Below are positions 8,846-16,610 of a stretch of 64,000 bases of DNA, piece by piece. Under the pieces are notes generated by a model. That model made no database searches. It saw only the letters and a list, made by a program, of their open reading frames with translations, and was not told the DNA's origin. The number at the start of each line of letters is the position of its first letter. Within the stretch, counting starts at the first letter, position 1. Source of the DNA: Verrucomicrobiota bacterium (GTDB lineage: Bacteria; Verrucomicrobiota; Verrucomicrobiia; Verrucomicrobiales; Verrucomicrobiaceae); NCBI GenBank assembly GCA_025360015.1, contig JANYCZ010000011.1, positions 217,322-281,321 on the forward strand, written 5' to 3'. The position numbers and the translations under genes were made by a program.

Positions 8846-9481
8846 ATGTCGCAATCCTGTCCTGCCATGCACTCTGAAGCCGAAGCCCACCTCTCCAAGC
8901 GCTGCCCCGTCATGCGCCGGCTGATCCGAGCGCATGGCCCGTGCCCGCTGGTGCCGAATAAGCGCTCGCCCTACGAGGCGCTGGTCAGCGCGGTGGCGCA
9001 CCAGCAACTGCATGCGAATGCGGCAGAGGCTATCTTGCGGCGGTTCAAGACGCTGTTCCCGCAGACGCGTTTCCCCAAGCCTGAGCAAGTAATGGACGCC
9101 AGTGATGAAGCGCTGCGTGGCTGCGGCTTTTCCATGGGCAAGATTTTGGCCGTTCGTGACATTGCCGCCAAGACGCTGAACGGGCAGATACCCAAACGCG
9201 CGGCGGCACTCAAGCTGGATGATGAGGAATTGATTGAGCGGCTTGTGGCGGTGCGCGGGGTGGGCCGCTGGACGGTGGAGATGCTGCTGATTTTCACGCT
9301 CGGCCGGCCGGATGTGTTTCCCAGCGATGACTTCGGCGTGCGCAGCGGCTGGCGCGTGGCGAAGAAGCTCGATGAGATGCCGAAGCCGAAGGATTTTCGT
9401 GTGCTGGCCGAACGCTGGCAGCCCCACCGCACCCTGGCTGCGTGGTATCTGTGGCGTGCGGCGGATGCGGCGAAGCTTTGA
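8846..9481 (+). CDS. DNA-3-methyladenine glycosylase II family (AlkA-like)
   Basis: 211 residues, the size of short AlkA-type HhH-GPD base-excision glycosylases. The helix-hairpin-helix is at about 133-148 (LVAVRGVGRWTVEM) and is followed by the Gly/Pro-Asp region with the catalytic aspartate in FPSDDFGVRSG near residue 160. The N-terminal LVSAVAHQQLHANAA matches the family motif that contacts the lesion side. It removes alkylated purines from DNA, leaving an abasic site. There is no iron-sulfur cluster loop, which argues against endonuclease III or MutY. Two in-frame ATGs (8846 and 8867) are both plausible starts. It is followed 66 bases later by the RNA helicase gene. Confidence 0.88.
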   Translation: MSQSCPAMHSEAEAHLSKRCPVMRRLIRAHGPCPLVPNKRSPYEALVSAVAHQQLHANAAEAILRRFKTLFPQTRFPKPEQVMDASDEALRGCGFSMGKILAVRDIAAKTLNGQIPKRAAALKLDDEELIERLVAVRGVGRWTVEMLLIFTLGRPDVFPSDDFGVRSGWRVAKKLDEMPKPKDFRVLAERWQPHRTLAAWYLWRAADAAKL

Positions 9482-9547
9482 GGCTGGCGAGGGAGGGAGG
9501 AAACGTGTCGTTGCTAACAGGCTTATTGACGGCTAAGGAAGGTCCAC

Positions 9548-10996
9548 ATGTCTTTCAAAGCTCTCGGCCTCGACCCGAACATCCTCACTGCCATCGAAGA
9601 AGCCGGTTACACGGAGCCCACCCCCATTCAAGCTGCGGCGATTCCGGTGGTGATCGCGGGTGGAGATGTCATTGGCATCGCGCAGACGGGCACTGGCAAG
9701 ACCGCAGCTTTCACCCTGCCAATCCTGACCCGCTTGACTTCGAATCCTGTGCCTCAGGGCCAGCGCCGCCGCACACGTGTGCTGGTGCTTGCACCCACGC
9801 GTGAGCTGGTGGCGCAGATCGAGGAGAACGTGATGGCTTACGCCAGGCATCTGCCGCTGAAGATTGCCAAAATCTATGGTGGTGTCGGTGAAAAGCCGCA
9901 GAAGGACGCTCTGCGTGCCGGGAGTGACATCGTCATCGCCTGTCCGGGTCGTCTGCTCGATCTGATGGAGCAGCGCTGTGCGGATTTCTCCCAGCTTGAG
10001 TACCTCGTGCTCGATGAAGCCGACCGCATGCTGGACATGGGCTTCCTGCCGGACATCCGCCGCGTCATCGGCCAACTGCCGAAGAAGCGCCAGACGCTGA
10101 TGTTTTCCGCTACGCTGTCGAAGGAGATCGAAACGCTGACGCATGAGTTCCAACGTGCGCCGAAGATCGTGCAGATCGGCAAGCGCGCGAATCCGGCGGA
10201 GAGCGTGACGCAGCTTGTCTATGAGGTGCACAAGCATCTCAAAATGCCGCTGCTCTCGCATCTGCTGAAGGATGAAAAGATGCAGATGGTGCTCGTCTTC
10301 AGCCGCACCAAGCATGGCGCGGACAAGATCGCCAAAAAGCTCGAATCAACCGGTGTGAAGTGTGCCACGCTGCACGCCAACCGCTCGCAGAACCAGCGCC
10401 TGCGCGCTTTGGATGATTTCAAGACCGGCACGGTGCGTGTGCTTGTGGCCACGGACATTGCCGCGCGTGGCATTGACGTGGATGGCATCTCGCACGTGGT
10501 GAATTTCGACTTCCCGCACATTGTGGAAGATTACGTGCACCGCATCGGCCGCACGGGCCGTGCGCAGGCCATTGGTGATGCCATCAGCTTTGTCTCTCCC
10601 GATGAAGGGCCTGATGTGCGCAAGCTGGAGCGCTTTATCAATCGGGGTCTCGTTCGCAAAAGAGCCGAAGGATTCGATTACAACGCCACACCCCAGCCGT
10701 TCATCGATGAACGGCCTGAGCGCCGGGAGCAGCGTTCATCGCAACCCCGCCGTCCGCAGGGTGGTGGTGGTCGCCCGGGTGGCGGCGGTGGGCAAGGTGG
10801 AGGCCGTCCTAGTGGTGGTGGTGGGCAAGGTGGCGGACGCCCAGGTGGTCAGGGTGGTCAAAGCGGAGGCGGCCGTCCGGGTGGCGAGCGTCGCTCGGCG
10901 TCGGGTCCAGCTCCCCGATCCCCAGCTCAATTGCCACAACAAAACACCTCGCCTGACGGCGCGCGGGGTCTGTGGAAGCGGCTGACGGGGAGGTAG
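9548..10996 (+). CDS. rhlE: DEAD-box RNA helicase, RhlE type
   Basis: 482 residues. All helicase motifs are present in order: Q motif (PTPIQAAAIP), Walker A AQTGTGKTAAF, PTRELVAQI, DEADRMLDMGF, SATLSKEI, the C-terminal lobe with ATDIAARGIDVDG, and HRIGRTGRAQ. After about residue 385 the protein becomes a low-complexity Gly/Arg/Gln tail (GGGRPGG and GGGQGGGRP repeats), typical of RhlE-like helicases, where it binds RNA nonspecifically. Such enzymes unwind short RNA duplexes in ribosome assembly or mRNA decay. A strong ribosome-binding site, AAGGAAGG, sits 5 bases before the ATG and fixes the start. The repeated tail DNA (about 10750-10900) is prone to length change. Confidence 0.92.
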   Translation: MSFKALGLDPNILTAIEEAGYTEPTPIQAAAIPVVIAGGDVIGIAQTGTGKTAAFTLPILTRLTSNPVPQGQRRRTRVLVLAPTRELVAQIEENVMAYARHLPLKIAKIYGGVGEKPQKDALRAGSDIVIACPGRLLDLMEQRCADFSQLEYLVLDEADRMLDMGFLPDIRRVIGQLPKKRQTLMFSATLSKEIETLTHEFQRAPKIVQIGKRANPAESVTQLVYEVHKHLKMPLLSHLLKDEKMQMVLVFSRTKHGADKIAKKLESTGVKCATLHANRSQNQRLRALDDFKTGTVRVLVATDIAARGIDVDGISHVVNFDFPHIVEDYVHRIGRTGRAQAIGDAISFVSPDEGPDVRKLERFINRGLVRKRAEGFDYNATPQPFIDERPERREQRSSQPRRPQGGGGRPGGGGGQGGGRPSGGGGQGGGRPGGQGGQSGGGRPGGERRSASGPAPRSPAQLPQQNTSPDGARGLWKRLTGR

Positions 10997-11159
10997 AGCT
11001 CATAGCGTAGGCTGATTGTGTTTGGTGGGTGTGATTTCTCAATCACAAGAACGCTCTTTGGCTAACCGCCCGACTCTTGGGGGGCGTTCGCAGGCCATCG
11101 TGTTTGCCATGCGCTCGCAAACGGGCGGGCTGTCGCCACATCCGTTCTACTTTCATGGC

Positions 11160-12257
11160 TCACTTCACGAACCATCCTTTTGCTAGCGGGTTTGTGGCGA
11201 AGAATTCCAGCAGGAGCTTCGCGACTTTTTCGCGACCGCTGTTGCTGGGGTGGGTGCCGTCGGGGCCGAAGTCGTCTTTGGTGTATTTGAGGTCATCGAG
11301 CTTGCGGCCTTTTTCGCCGTCGGCCCAGAGATAGGGGCCCCAGAGCAGGAGGGGTGATTTGGTGAGGGCGAGGGATTCATCTCCGCTGATCTGCTGCCGG
11401 ATGAGATGGCGCACGGCGAAGGCACCCTCATAGGCATAGGGTTCGGGATTGAGGCCGGTGCTGGCGTAACCGGCGTAGATGCGGCTGCCGAGATAGGCGA
11501 TGCGGAGATTCGGGAAGCGCTCTTTGAGAAGGTGCAGGACTTTGAGCGTGTCGGCTTCCAACGTGGCGAGATGCTCGGTTTTGGAGCCGGAGGGACCAGC
11601 ATTGGCGAGCTTGATCCAAGCCACCTGCACCTGCTGCGGGCTGACTTCGGCGCGTTGCAGGCGATTCATCGCTTCAGGCCACGGGCGGCCTTCAGGCTGT
11701 GCCCAGGCGGCCATGGTCTGGCCACCCTGCGCGCAATCGACGATGGTGAGTTTATCGGACTTGCGCGTGTCTTTGTCGGCGATGGTTTTGAAAACGGAGA
11801 ACTCCTGCGTGGCGTTTGACATGCTGATGGAGACAAGCGCGATTTTGCCGCTGTCGGAGGGTTGGCCTGCGGCATCGAGCGGTTTGATCTGGGCAATTGC
11901 GGTTTCGGCGGATTTTTTCAGCGCGTCAGGCGGCTCGTTGCTGCCTTTGCCGTAGAGGCCGCCGTCCTCGCCTTCGTATGAGTCAGCGGCGGTCATGTCC
12001 GTGAGGGGCTTGAGGGTGTCAGGAGCTTTGCGTTGATTCGCCGGGCGACCGCCGCCGCCGCCGCCTCCTTTGCGTGCTGCCTTGGCCTGGTTGAGGTAGG
12101 TCTGTTCCTCCGGGTTTAATTTTTCTCCGCGTTGCTCGCGCTGGTAGAGTTGTTTGGCCTTGTCCCAGTCGATGGGGCTGCTGGTCGTCTGGCCGAACAA
12201 TGAAAGGCTGCCGAGGAACAATGCGGCGAGGAAGGGGAGGCGGGCGACGGTTTTCAT
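11160..12257 (-). CDS. Secreted SGNH/GDSL hydrolase-like protein
   Basis: 365 residues from the ATG at 12257, which begins a good signal peptide (MKTVARLPFLAALFLGSLSLFG). A charged segment with a six-glycine run follows (about residue 65), then a flavodoxin-like fold: IALVSISMSNATQEF, VDCAQGGQTMAAW, and near the C-terminus FGPDGTHPSNSGREK, where the Asp and His match block V of SGNH hydrolases. The N-terminal GDS serine motif is replaced by SISMSNA, so catalysis is uncertain. It is probably exported and acts on, or binds, acylated glycans. Divergent from the transporter gene at 12370 with a 112-base spacer that could hold both promoters. The frame remains open to 12308, but that start lacks a signal peptide at its N-terminus. 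Confidence 0.7.
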   Translation of the reverse strand: MKTVARLPFLAALFLGSLSLFGQTTSSPIDWDKAKQLYQREQRGEKLNPEEQTYLNQAKAARKGGGGGGGRPANQRKAPDTLKPLTDMTAADSYEGEDGGLYGKGSNEPPDALKKSAETAIAQIKPLDAAGQPSDSGKIALVSISMSNATQEFSVFKTIADKDTRKSDKLTIVDCAQGGQTMAAWAQPEGRPWPEAMNRLQRAEVSPQQVQVAWIKLANAGPSGSKTEHLATLEADTLKVLHLLKERFPNLRIAYLGSRIYAGYASTGLNPEPYAYEGAFAVRHLIRQQISGDESLALTKSPLLLWGPYLWADGEKGRKLDDLKYTKDDFGPDGTHPSNSGREKVAKLLLEFFATNPLAKGWFVK

Positions 12258-12369
12258 GGTGTCGTGCTTGAACACCGGTGACGCGGATTGGATGCGCTGG
12301 CAGTGCATGCCAAAAGCTTTTCGTCTTGTCAGATGCCCGCCAAACCGTCAGCCTGACCGGCTCCAAGCC

Positions 12370-13644
12370 ATGTCCGATCCCAACAGCACCCGCCGCGTCG
12401 TCCTCGCCAGTTTCATCGGCACCACCATCGAGTGGTATGACTTTTTCCTCTACGTCACGGCGTCTGCGCTGGTCTTTGGCAAGCTGTTCTTCACCACCAT
12501 GGACCCGCTGGCGGCCACGATGGCTTCGTTTGCCACGAATGCGGTCGGGTTCTTTGCGCGGCCGCTCGGCGGCATCGTCTTCGGCCACTTTGGGGACAAG
12601 CTGGGGCGCAAATCCATGCTGGTCACCACGCTGATGATGATGGGCCTGGCCACCTTCGGCATCGGCCTGCTGCCCACGTATGATCAGGCGGGTATCCTCG
12701 CGCCGATTTTGCTCGTTTTGCTGCGGTTCATTCAGGGACTCGGCGTGGGTGGTGAGTGGGGCGGGGCGGTGCTCATGGCGGTGGAGCACGGCAAGCCAGG
12801 GCAGCGTGGGTTTCTCGCCAGCTGGGTGCAGGCCGGTGTGCCTATCGGCCTGCTGCTCGCCACAGGTGTGTTCCGCACGCTGTCGTCCGTCATTCCAGAA
12901 GAAGCTTTCCTGGCCTGGGGCTGGCGCATTCCGTTCCTGGTCGGCATTCTGCTGCTCGGGGTCGGCATGTTCATTCGCCTGCGCATTTTGGAGAGCCCAG
13001 TGTTTACCGAGGCCAAAAAGTCCAGCACCACCACCGAGATGCCTATCCTCGAGGTCATTCGGAAGTATCCGCGCAATGTCCTGATCGCGATGGGAGCGCG
13101 CTTTGCCGAGAATGCCTTTTTCTATGTCATCACGGCCTTTGTGCTCACCTATGCCACGCAGCAGGCTGGCTTCACCAAAGACCAGGTGCTCCAGGCCGTG
13201 CTCATTGGCTCCAGCGTGCAGTTTTTTGTCATCCCGTTCTTCGGCTGGCTTTCGGATCGCATCGGCCGGCGGCCGGTTTACCTTGGCGGCACGATCTTCG
13301 TCGGCCTGTTCGCGTTCCCGTTTTTCTGGCTGGTGGATTTGAAAAGCACTGATGCGCTGTGGATCGCTGTCACCGTAGGCCTCATCATTCACAGCGCTAT
13401 GTATGGACCACAGGCGGCCTTCTTCTCTGAGCTCTTCGGCACGCGGGTGCGATACAGCGGCGCCTCGCTCGGTTATCAGCTGGCATCACCTCTCGCAGGG
13501 GGGCTGGCACCGCTCATCGCCACGGCGTTGCTGGATCAAAGTGGCGGCAAGCCGTGGCCGGTGGCTGTGTATCTCATTATCATGGCGGTCATCACGCTGG
13601 TGGCGGTGTGGATGGCTGAAGAGACGAACGAGAAGGAGCTCTGA
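12370..13644 (+). CDS. MFS transporter, metabolite:H+ symporter (MHS) type
   Basis: 424 residues with about 12 transmembrane segments. The N-terminal IGTTIEWYDFFLYVTASALV, the loop GHFGDKLGRKSML, the conserved GGEWGGAVLMAVEH and the second-half loop GWLSDRIGRRPVY are diagnostic of the MHS subfamily (shikimate, alpha-ketoglutarate, proline/betaine transporters). It would import a small carboxylate or compatible solute with protons; the substrate cannot be assigned. The start ATG at 12370 is chosen because it places this motif about a dozen residues in, as usual. The frame is open further upstream but overlaps the divergent secreted gene. xylA follows 98 bases downstream on the same strand. Confidence 0.88.
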   Translation: MSDPNSTRRVVLASFIGTTIEWYDFFLYVTASALVFGKLFFTTMDPLAATMASFATNAVGFFARPLGGIVFGHFGDKLGRKSMLVTTLMMMGLATFGIGLLPTYDQAGILAPILLVLLRFIQGLGVGGEWGGAVLMAVEHGKPGQRGFLASWVQAGVPIGLLLATGVFRTLSSVIPEEAFLAWGWRIPFLVGILLLGVGMFIRLRILESPVFTEAKKSSTTTEMPILEVIRKYPRNVLIAMGARFAENAFFYVITAFVLTYATQQAGFTKDQVLQAVLIGSSVQFFVIPFFGWLSDRIGRRPVYLGGTIFVGLFAFPFFWLVDLKSTDALWIAVTVGLIIHSAMYGPQAAFFSELFGTRVRYSGASLGYQLASPLAGGLAPLIATALLDQSGGKPWPVAVYLIIMAVITLVAVWMAEETNEKEL

Positions 13645-13742
13645 GCTGGCACGGGCGTCCTATTTGGCCCAAAAAGTGTCCACCCGCAGACTGACGAACC
13701 AGTTGCACAGCGCCCTGTTTCGTCTCCCTTGCGAGTCCTACC

Positions 13743-15053
13743 ATGAACGACGCTTTCCCTGACATCCCTAAAATTCAGTATGAAGGACCCAAGAGCCGCA
13801 ATGCGCTCTCCTTCAGGCACTACAACGCTGACGAAATCGTCGGTGGCAAAACGATGCGCTCACAGATGCGTTTCGCGGTCGCCTACTGGCATGCGATGCG
13901 CAACTCGCTGTCCGATCCTTTCGGTGGCGGCACCGCCCAGCGCCCTTGGGATGACGGCAGCAACTCCGTGGCCAATGCGCAGCGCCGCGTGTGGGCCTGT
14001 TTTGAGTTCATGGAAAAGCTCGGCGTGGACTACTACTGCTGGCATGACCGTGACGTGGCTCCTGAACTCGACACGCTGGCCGAGAGCAATGCCGCCTTTG
14101 ACGCCGTCGCTGACGAACTCGAAAAAGCGCAGAAGCAGACCGGTAAGAAGCTGCTCTGGGGCACGGCCTGCCTCTTCTCCCATGCACGCTACTGCCAGGG
14201 TGCCTCCACCAGCCCGAACGCTGGTGTCTTTGCCTACGCTGCGGCTCAGGTGAAGAAGGCCATGGACGTGACGCATCGTCTGGGCGGTGAGGGCTACACC
14301 TTCTGGGGTGGCCGCGAAGGCTACGCCACGCTCTGGAACACCGACATGAAGCGTGAGGTCAATCACCTCGCCCGCCTGCTGCACATGGCTGTCGATTATA
14401 AGAAAAAAATCGGTTTCACCGGCCAGTTCTACATCGAGCCGAAGCCACGTGAGCCCTCCACGCATCAGTATGATTCGGATGCAGCGGCCTGCTTGAACTT
14501 CCTGCGCGAGCACAACCTGCTTGAGCATTTTAAGCTCAACCTTGAAACCAATCACGCCACGCTTGCCGGCCATTCCATGCGTCATGAGATGCAGGTCGCC
14601 GTCGCTGCCAACGCGCTGGGTTCTGTGGATGCCAACACCGGTGACACCCTCGTCGGCTGGGACACGGACCAGTTCCCGACCAACATCTACCTCACCACGG
14701 AGATCATGCTGGAAGTGCTCAAGATGGGCGGCCTTACCACGGGTGGTCTTAACTTTGACGCCAAATGCCGTCGCGAATCTTTTGAACCCGTCGATCTCTT
14801 CCACGCCCACATCGGCGGCATGGACGCCTTCGCCCGCGGCCTCAAGATCGCCCACGCGATGATCGAAGACGGCCGCATTGATGCCTTCATCAAGCAGCGC
14901 TACAGCACGTATGACAGCGGCATCGGCGCGAAGATCGAGAAGGGCGAAGTTGGCTTCGCTGAACTCGAAGCCCACGTTCTTGCCAATGGTGAGCCGTTGC
15001 TCGGCAGTGGCCGTCAGGAGATGATGGAGAATCTGGTGAACGACTACCTGTAA
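13743..15053 (+). CDS. xylA: Xylose isomerase
   Basis: 436 residues, the length of class II xylose isomerases. Recognisable active-site segments are [10 protein letters not shown] (catalytic His and its Asp), [14 protein letters not shown], the metal-binding [10 protein letters not shown], and [17 protein letters not shown]. It interconverts D-xylose and D-xylulose in the cytoplasm using two divalent metals. The start [15 protein letters not shown] fits family N-termini. A hairpin at 15086-15105 follows the stop, suggesting transcription ends here. Its pathway partner xylB is not adjacent but at the left edge of the window on the other strand. The neighbouring MHS transporter is not of a known xylose-transporter type. 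Confidence 0.96.
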   Translation: MNDAFPDIPKIQYEGPKSRNALSFRHYNADEIVGGKTMRSQMRFAVAYWHAMRNSLSDPFGGGTAQRPWDDGSNSVANAQRRVWACFEFMEKLGVDYYCWHDRDVAPELDTLAESNAAFDAVADELEKAQKQTGKKLLWGTACLFSHARYCQGASTSPNAGVFAYAAAQVKKAMDVTHRLGGEGYTFWGGREGYATLWNTDMKREVNHLARLLHMAVDYKKKIGFTGQFYIEPKPREPSTHQYDSDAAACLNFLREHNLLEHFKLNLETNHATLAGHSMRHEMQVAVAANALGSVDANTGDTLVGWDTDQFPTNIYLTTEIMLEVLKMGGLTTGGLNFDAKCRRESFEPVDLFHAHIGGMDAFARGLKIAHAMIEDGRIDAFIKQRYSTYDSGIGAKIEKGEVGFAELEAHVLANGEPLLGSGRQEMMENLVNDYL

Positions 15054-15085
15054 AACAGGGCAGCACGTCGATTTAAATCTTGTGG

Positions 15086-15105
15086 GGCGGTCGGCAACGG
15101 CCGCC
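15086..15105 (+). terminator. Probable terminator hairpin after xylA
   Basis: A 7-bp stem GGCGGTC / GGCCGCC (one G-U pair) with a 6-base loop is followed by a T-rich stretch (TCATTTCGTTTT). It is 33 bases after the xylA stop and 67 bases before the maltokinase start. Confidence 0.45.
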
Positions 15106-15171
15106 TCATTTCGTTTTCGATTGATGGGCTGTGTGTGTTGCGCGTGGCTGTGATCCACAGCAATCATAAGC

Positions 15172-16608
15172 ATGGTGGGATCTCACGATGAACAGGCATG
15201 GGTGGCAGCGCTAGTGGCGCTGCGCAGCCCTGCGTTTGCTGAGTATCTGCGTGGCTGCCGTTGGTTTGGCGGGAAGGCGCAGACGCTGCGGGATGTGCAG
15301 GTGCTGAAAGTTCTTGCGCTGGGGGATGCTGGGCGGCTCGTGCTGCTGCAGGCGAATTATCTGGAAGCTCCTCCTGAAGCGTATCTTTTGCCATTGCGAC
15401 TGGCTGCGGCAGACGCGGCACCTGAAACCATCGTGGCCCGTTTCGCAGGCGGCGTTTTGGTTGATGCGCTGGAGGATGAATATTTCCGCACGGCATTGCT
15501 GGAGATCATTGTCGGTGAGCAGCGTCTCTGCTGCGGGTCAGGTGAACTGGTGGGGAGTTGCGGGGCTGCGTTCAAGGCTCAGGCGAAGGATATGGTGCAG
15601 CCGCTGCCTTCGCGGGTGCTGAAGGTGGAGCAGAGCAATTCGTCCGTCCTTTACGAAGAGCGTTTTTTTCTCAAGCTCTACCGCAGGCCGGAACTGGGTG
15701 AGAATCCCGATGTGGAACTGCTACGCTTCCTCAGTGAAGAGGCCAGGTTCGCGAATGTGCCGGGCTACTGCGGAGTCATTGAATACAGCGCGCAAGATGA
15801 AGAACCGCGTGTGCTGGCCCTGCTGGTGACGAATATCCCGTGTGAAGGCACGGCTTGGACATCCACGCTCAAGGCGCTGGCTCAACTCCAGCATGAGGGC
15901 AGAGATCTCAAACGTGCGCGTCGGCTGGGAGAACTCACAGCGCAGATGCATCTGGCACTGACTGTGGACACGGCAGACGGAGATTTTGCGGCTGAAGCAT
16001 TCACGGCGGAATATCGGGGCTCGCTTTGCCGGTCCATGGAAACGGCCACGCGGCGCATGATGCAGCTTTTGGAGCAAAAACTGGATGTGTTGAATGCTGA
16101 AGCAAGCGGACTGCTGCGGCGTGAGGAGGAGATCCTGCGGCGCCATGCGGCCCTGATGGAGCACGCGGTTAACGCCACACGCATTCGCCTCCACGGGGAT
16201 TATCATCTGGGGCAGGTGCTCGATATAGGAAGCGACTTCATAATCATCGATTTTGAGGGCGAGCCCGGCGGGCCGTTGAGCGAACGCCGGATCAAGCATT
16301 CGCCTTTGCGTGACGTCGCCGGGATGCTGCGCTCATTCGATTACGCTGCGCACACCGTTATTGCGCAGCAGCCTGGAGAGGCGGAGACATGGGTGGAGCG
16401 TGTCAGCGTTGCTTTCCTGAGCGCTTATGCGGACACCGCAAAAGGCGCTTCCTTTCTGCCAGCCAATGAGCAGGAGCTGCACATGCTCCTTGAAGTTTGC
16501 CTGCTGGAGAAGGCGGTATACGAAGTGTGCTATGAACTGAACAATCGCCCTGATTGGGTGGCCATTCCGGTGCGTGGCATCACGCGCATTTTGGATCGAA
16601 GGCGATAA
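15172..16608 (+). CDS. mak: Maltokinase (Mak/Pep2 family), stand-alone
   Basis: 478 residues. The N-terminal cap has CRWFGGKAQTLRDVQV, as in maltokinases and in the kinase domain fused to trehalose synthase. The kinase part has RIRLHGDYHLGQVL (catalytic loop with Asp), IIIDFEGEP (metal-binding Asp) and the family signature ERRIKHSPLRDVAGMLRSFDY. The enzyme phosphorylates maltose to maltose-1-phosphate, the precursor used by GlgE for alpha-glucan synthesis. TreS, GlgE and GlgB, its usual partners, are not in this window, so it is isolated from its pathway here. It ends 2 bases from the convergent M1 peptidase gene. Because of this context, another sugar substrate cannot be excluded. Confidence 0.82.
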   Translation: MVGSHDEQAWVAALVALRSPAFAEYLRGCRWFGGKAQTLRDVQVLKVLALGDAGRLVLLQANYLEAPPEAYLLPLRLAAADAAPETIVARFAGGVLVDALEDEYFRTALLEIIVGEQRLCCGSGELVGSCGAAFKAQAKDMVQPLPSRVLKVEQSNSSVLYEERFFLKLYRRPELGENPDVELLRFLSEEARFANVPGYCGVIEYSAQDEEPRVLALLVTNIPCEGTAWTSTLKALAQLQHEGRDLKRARRLGELTAQMHLALTVDTADGDFAAEAFTAEYRGSLCRSMETATRRMMQLLEQKLDVLNAEASGLLRREEEILRRHAALMEHAVNATRIRLHGDYHLGQVLDIGSDFIIIDFEGEPGGPLSERRIKHSPLRDVAGMLRSFDYAAHTVIAQQPGEAETWVERVSVAFLSAYADTAKGASFLPANEQELHMLLEVCLLEKAVYEVCYELNNRPDWVAIPVRGITRILDRRR

Positions 16609-16610
16609 GG

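Noticed and set aside
11030..11047. Hairpin TGTGATT/AATCACA after the RhlE-type gene as a terminator
   Set aside because: Short AT-rich stem without a T run; too weak to call.
12019..13392. A long minus-strand open frame (457 codons) opposite the MHS transporter
   Set aside because: It is antisense to a clear transporter and to the end of the SGNH-like gene, is rich in Arg/His/Gln/Glu and has no recognisable domain; a GC-rich shadow frame.
13860..15173. A 437-codon minus-strand open frame
   Set aside because: Antisense to xylA; no motif or signal peptide, composition typical of an antisense shadow.
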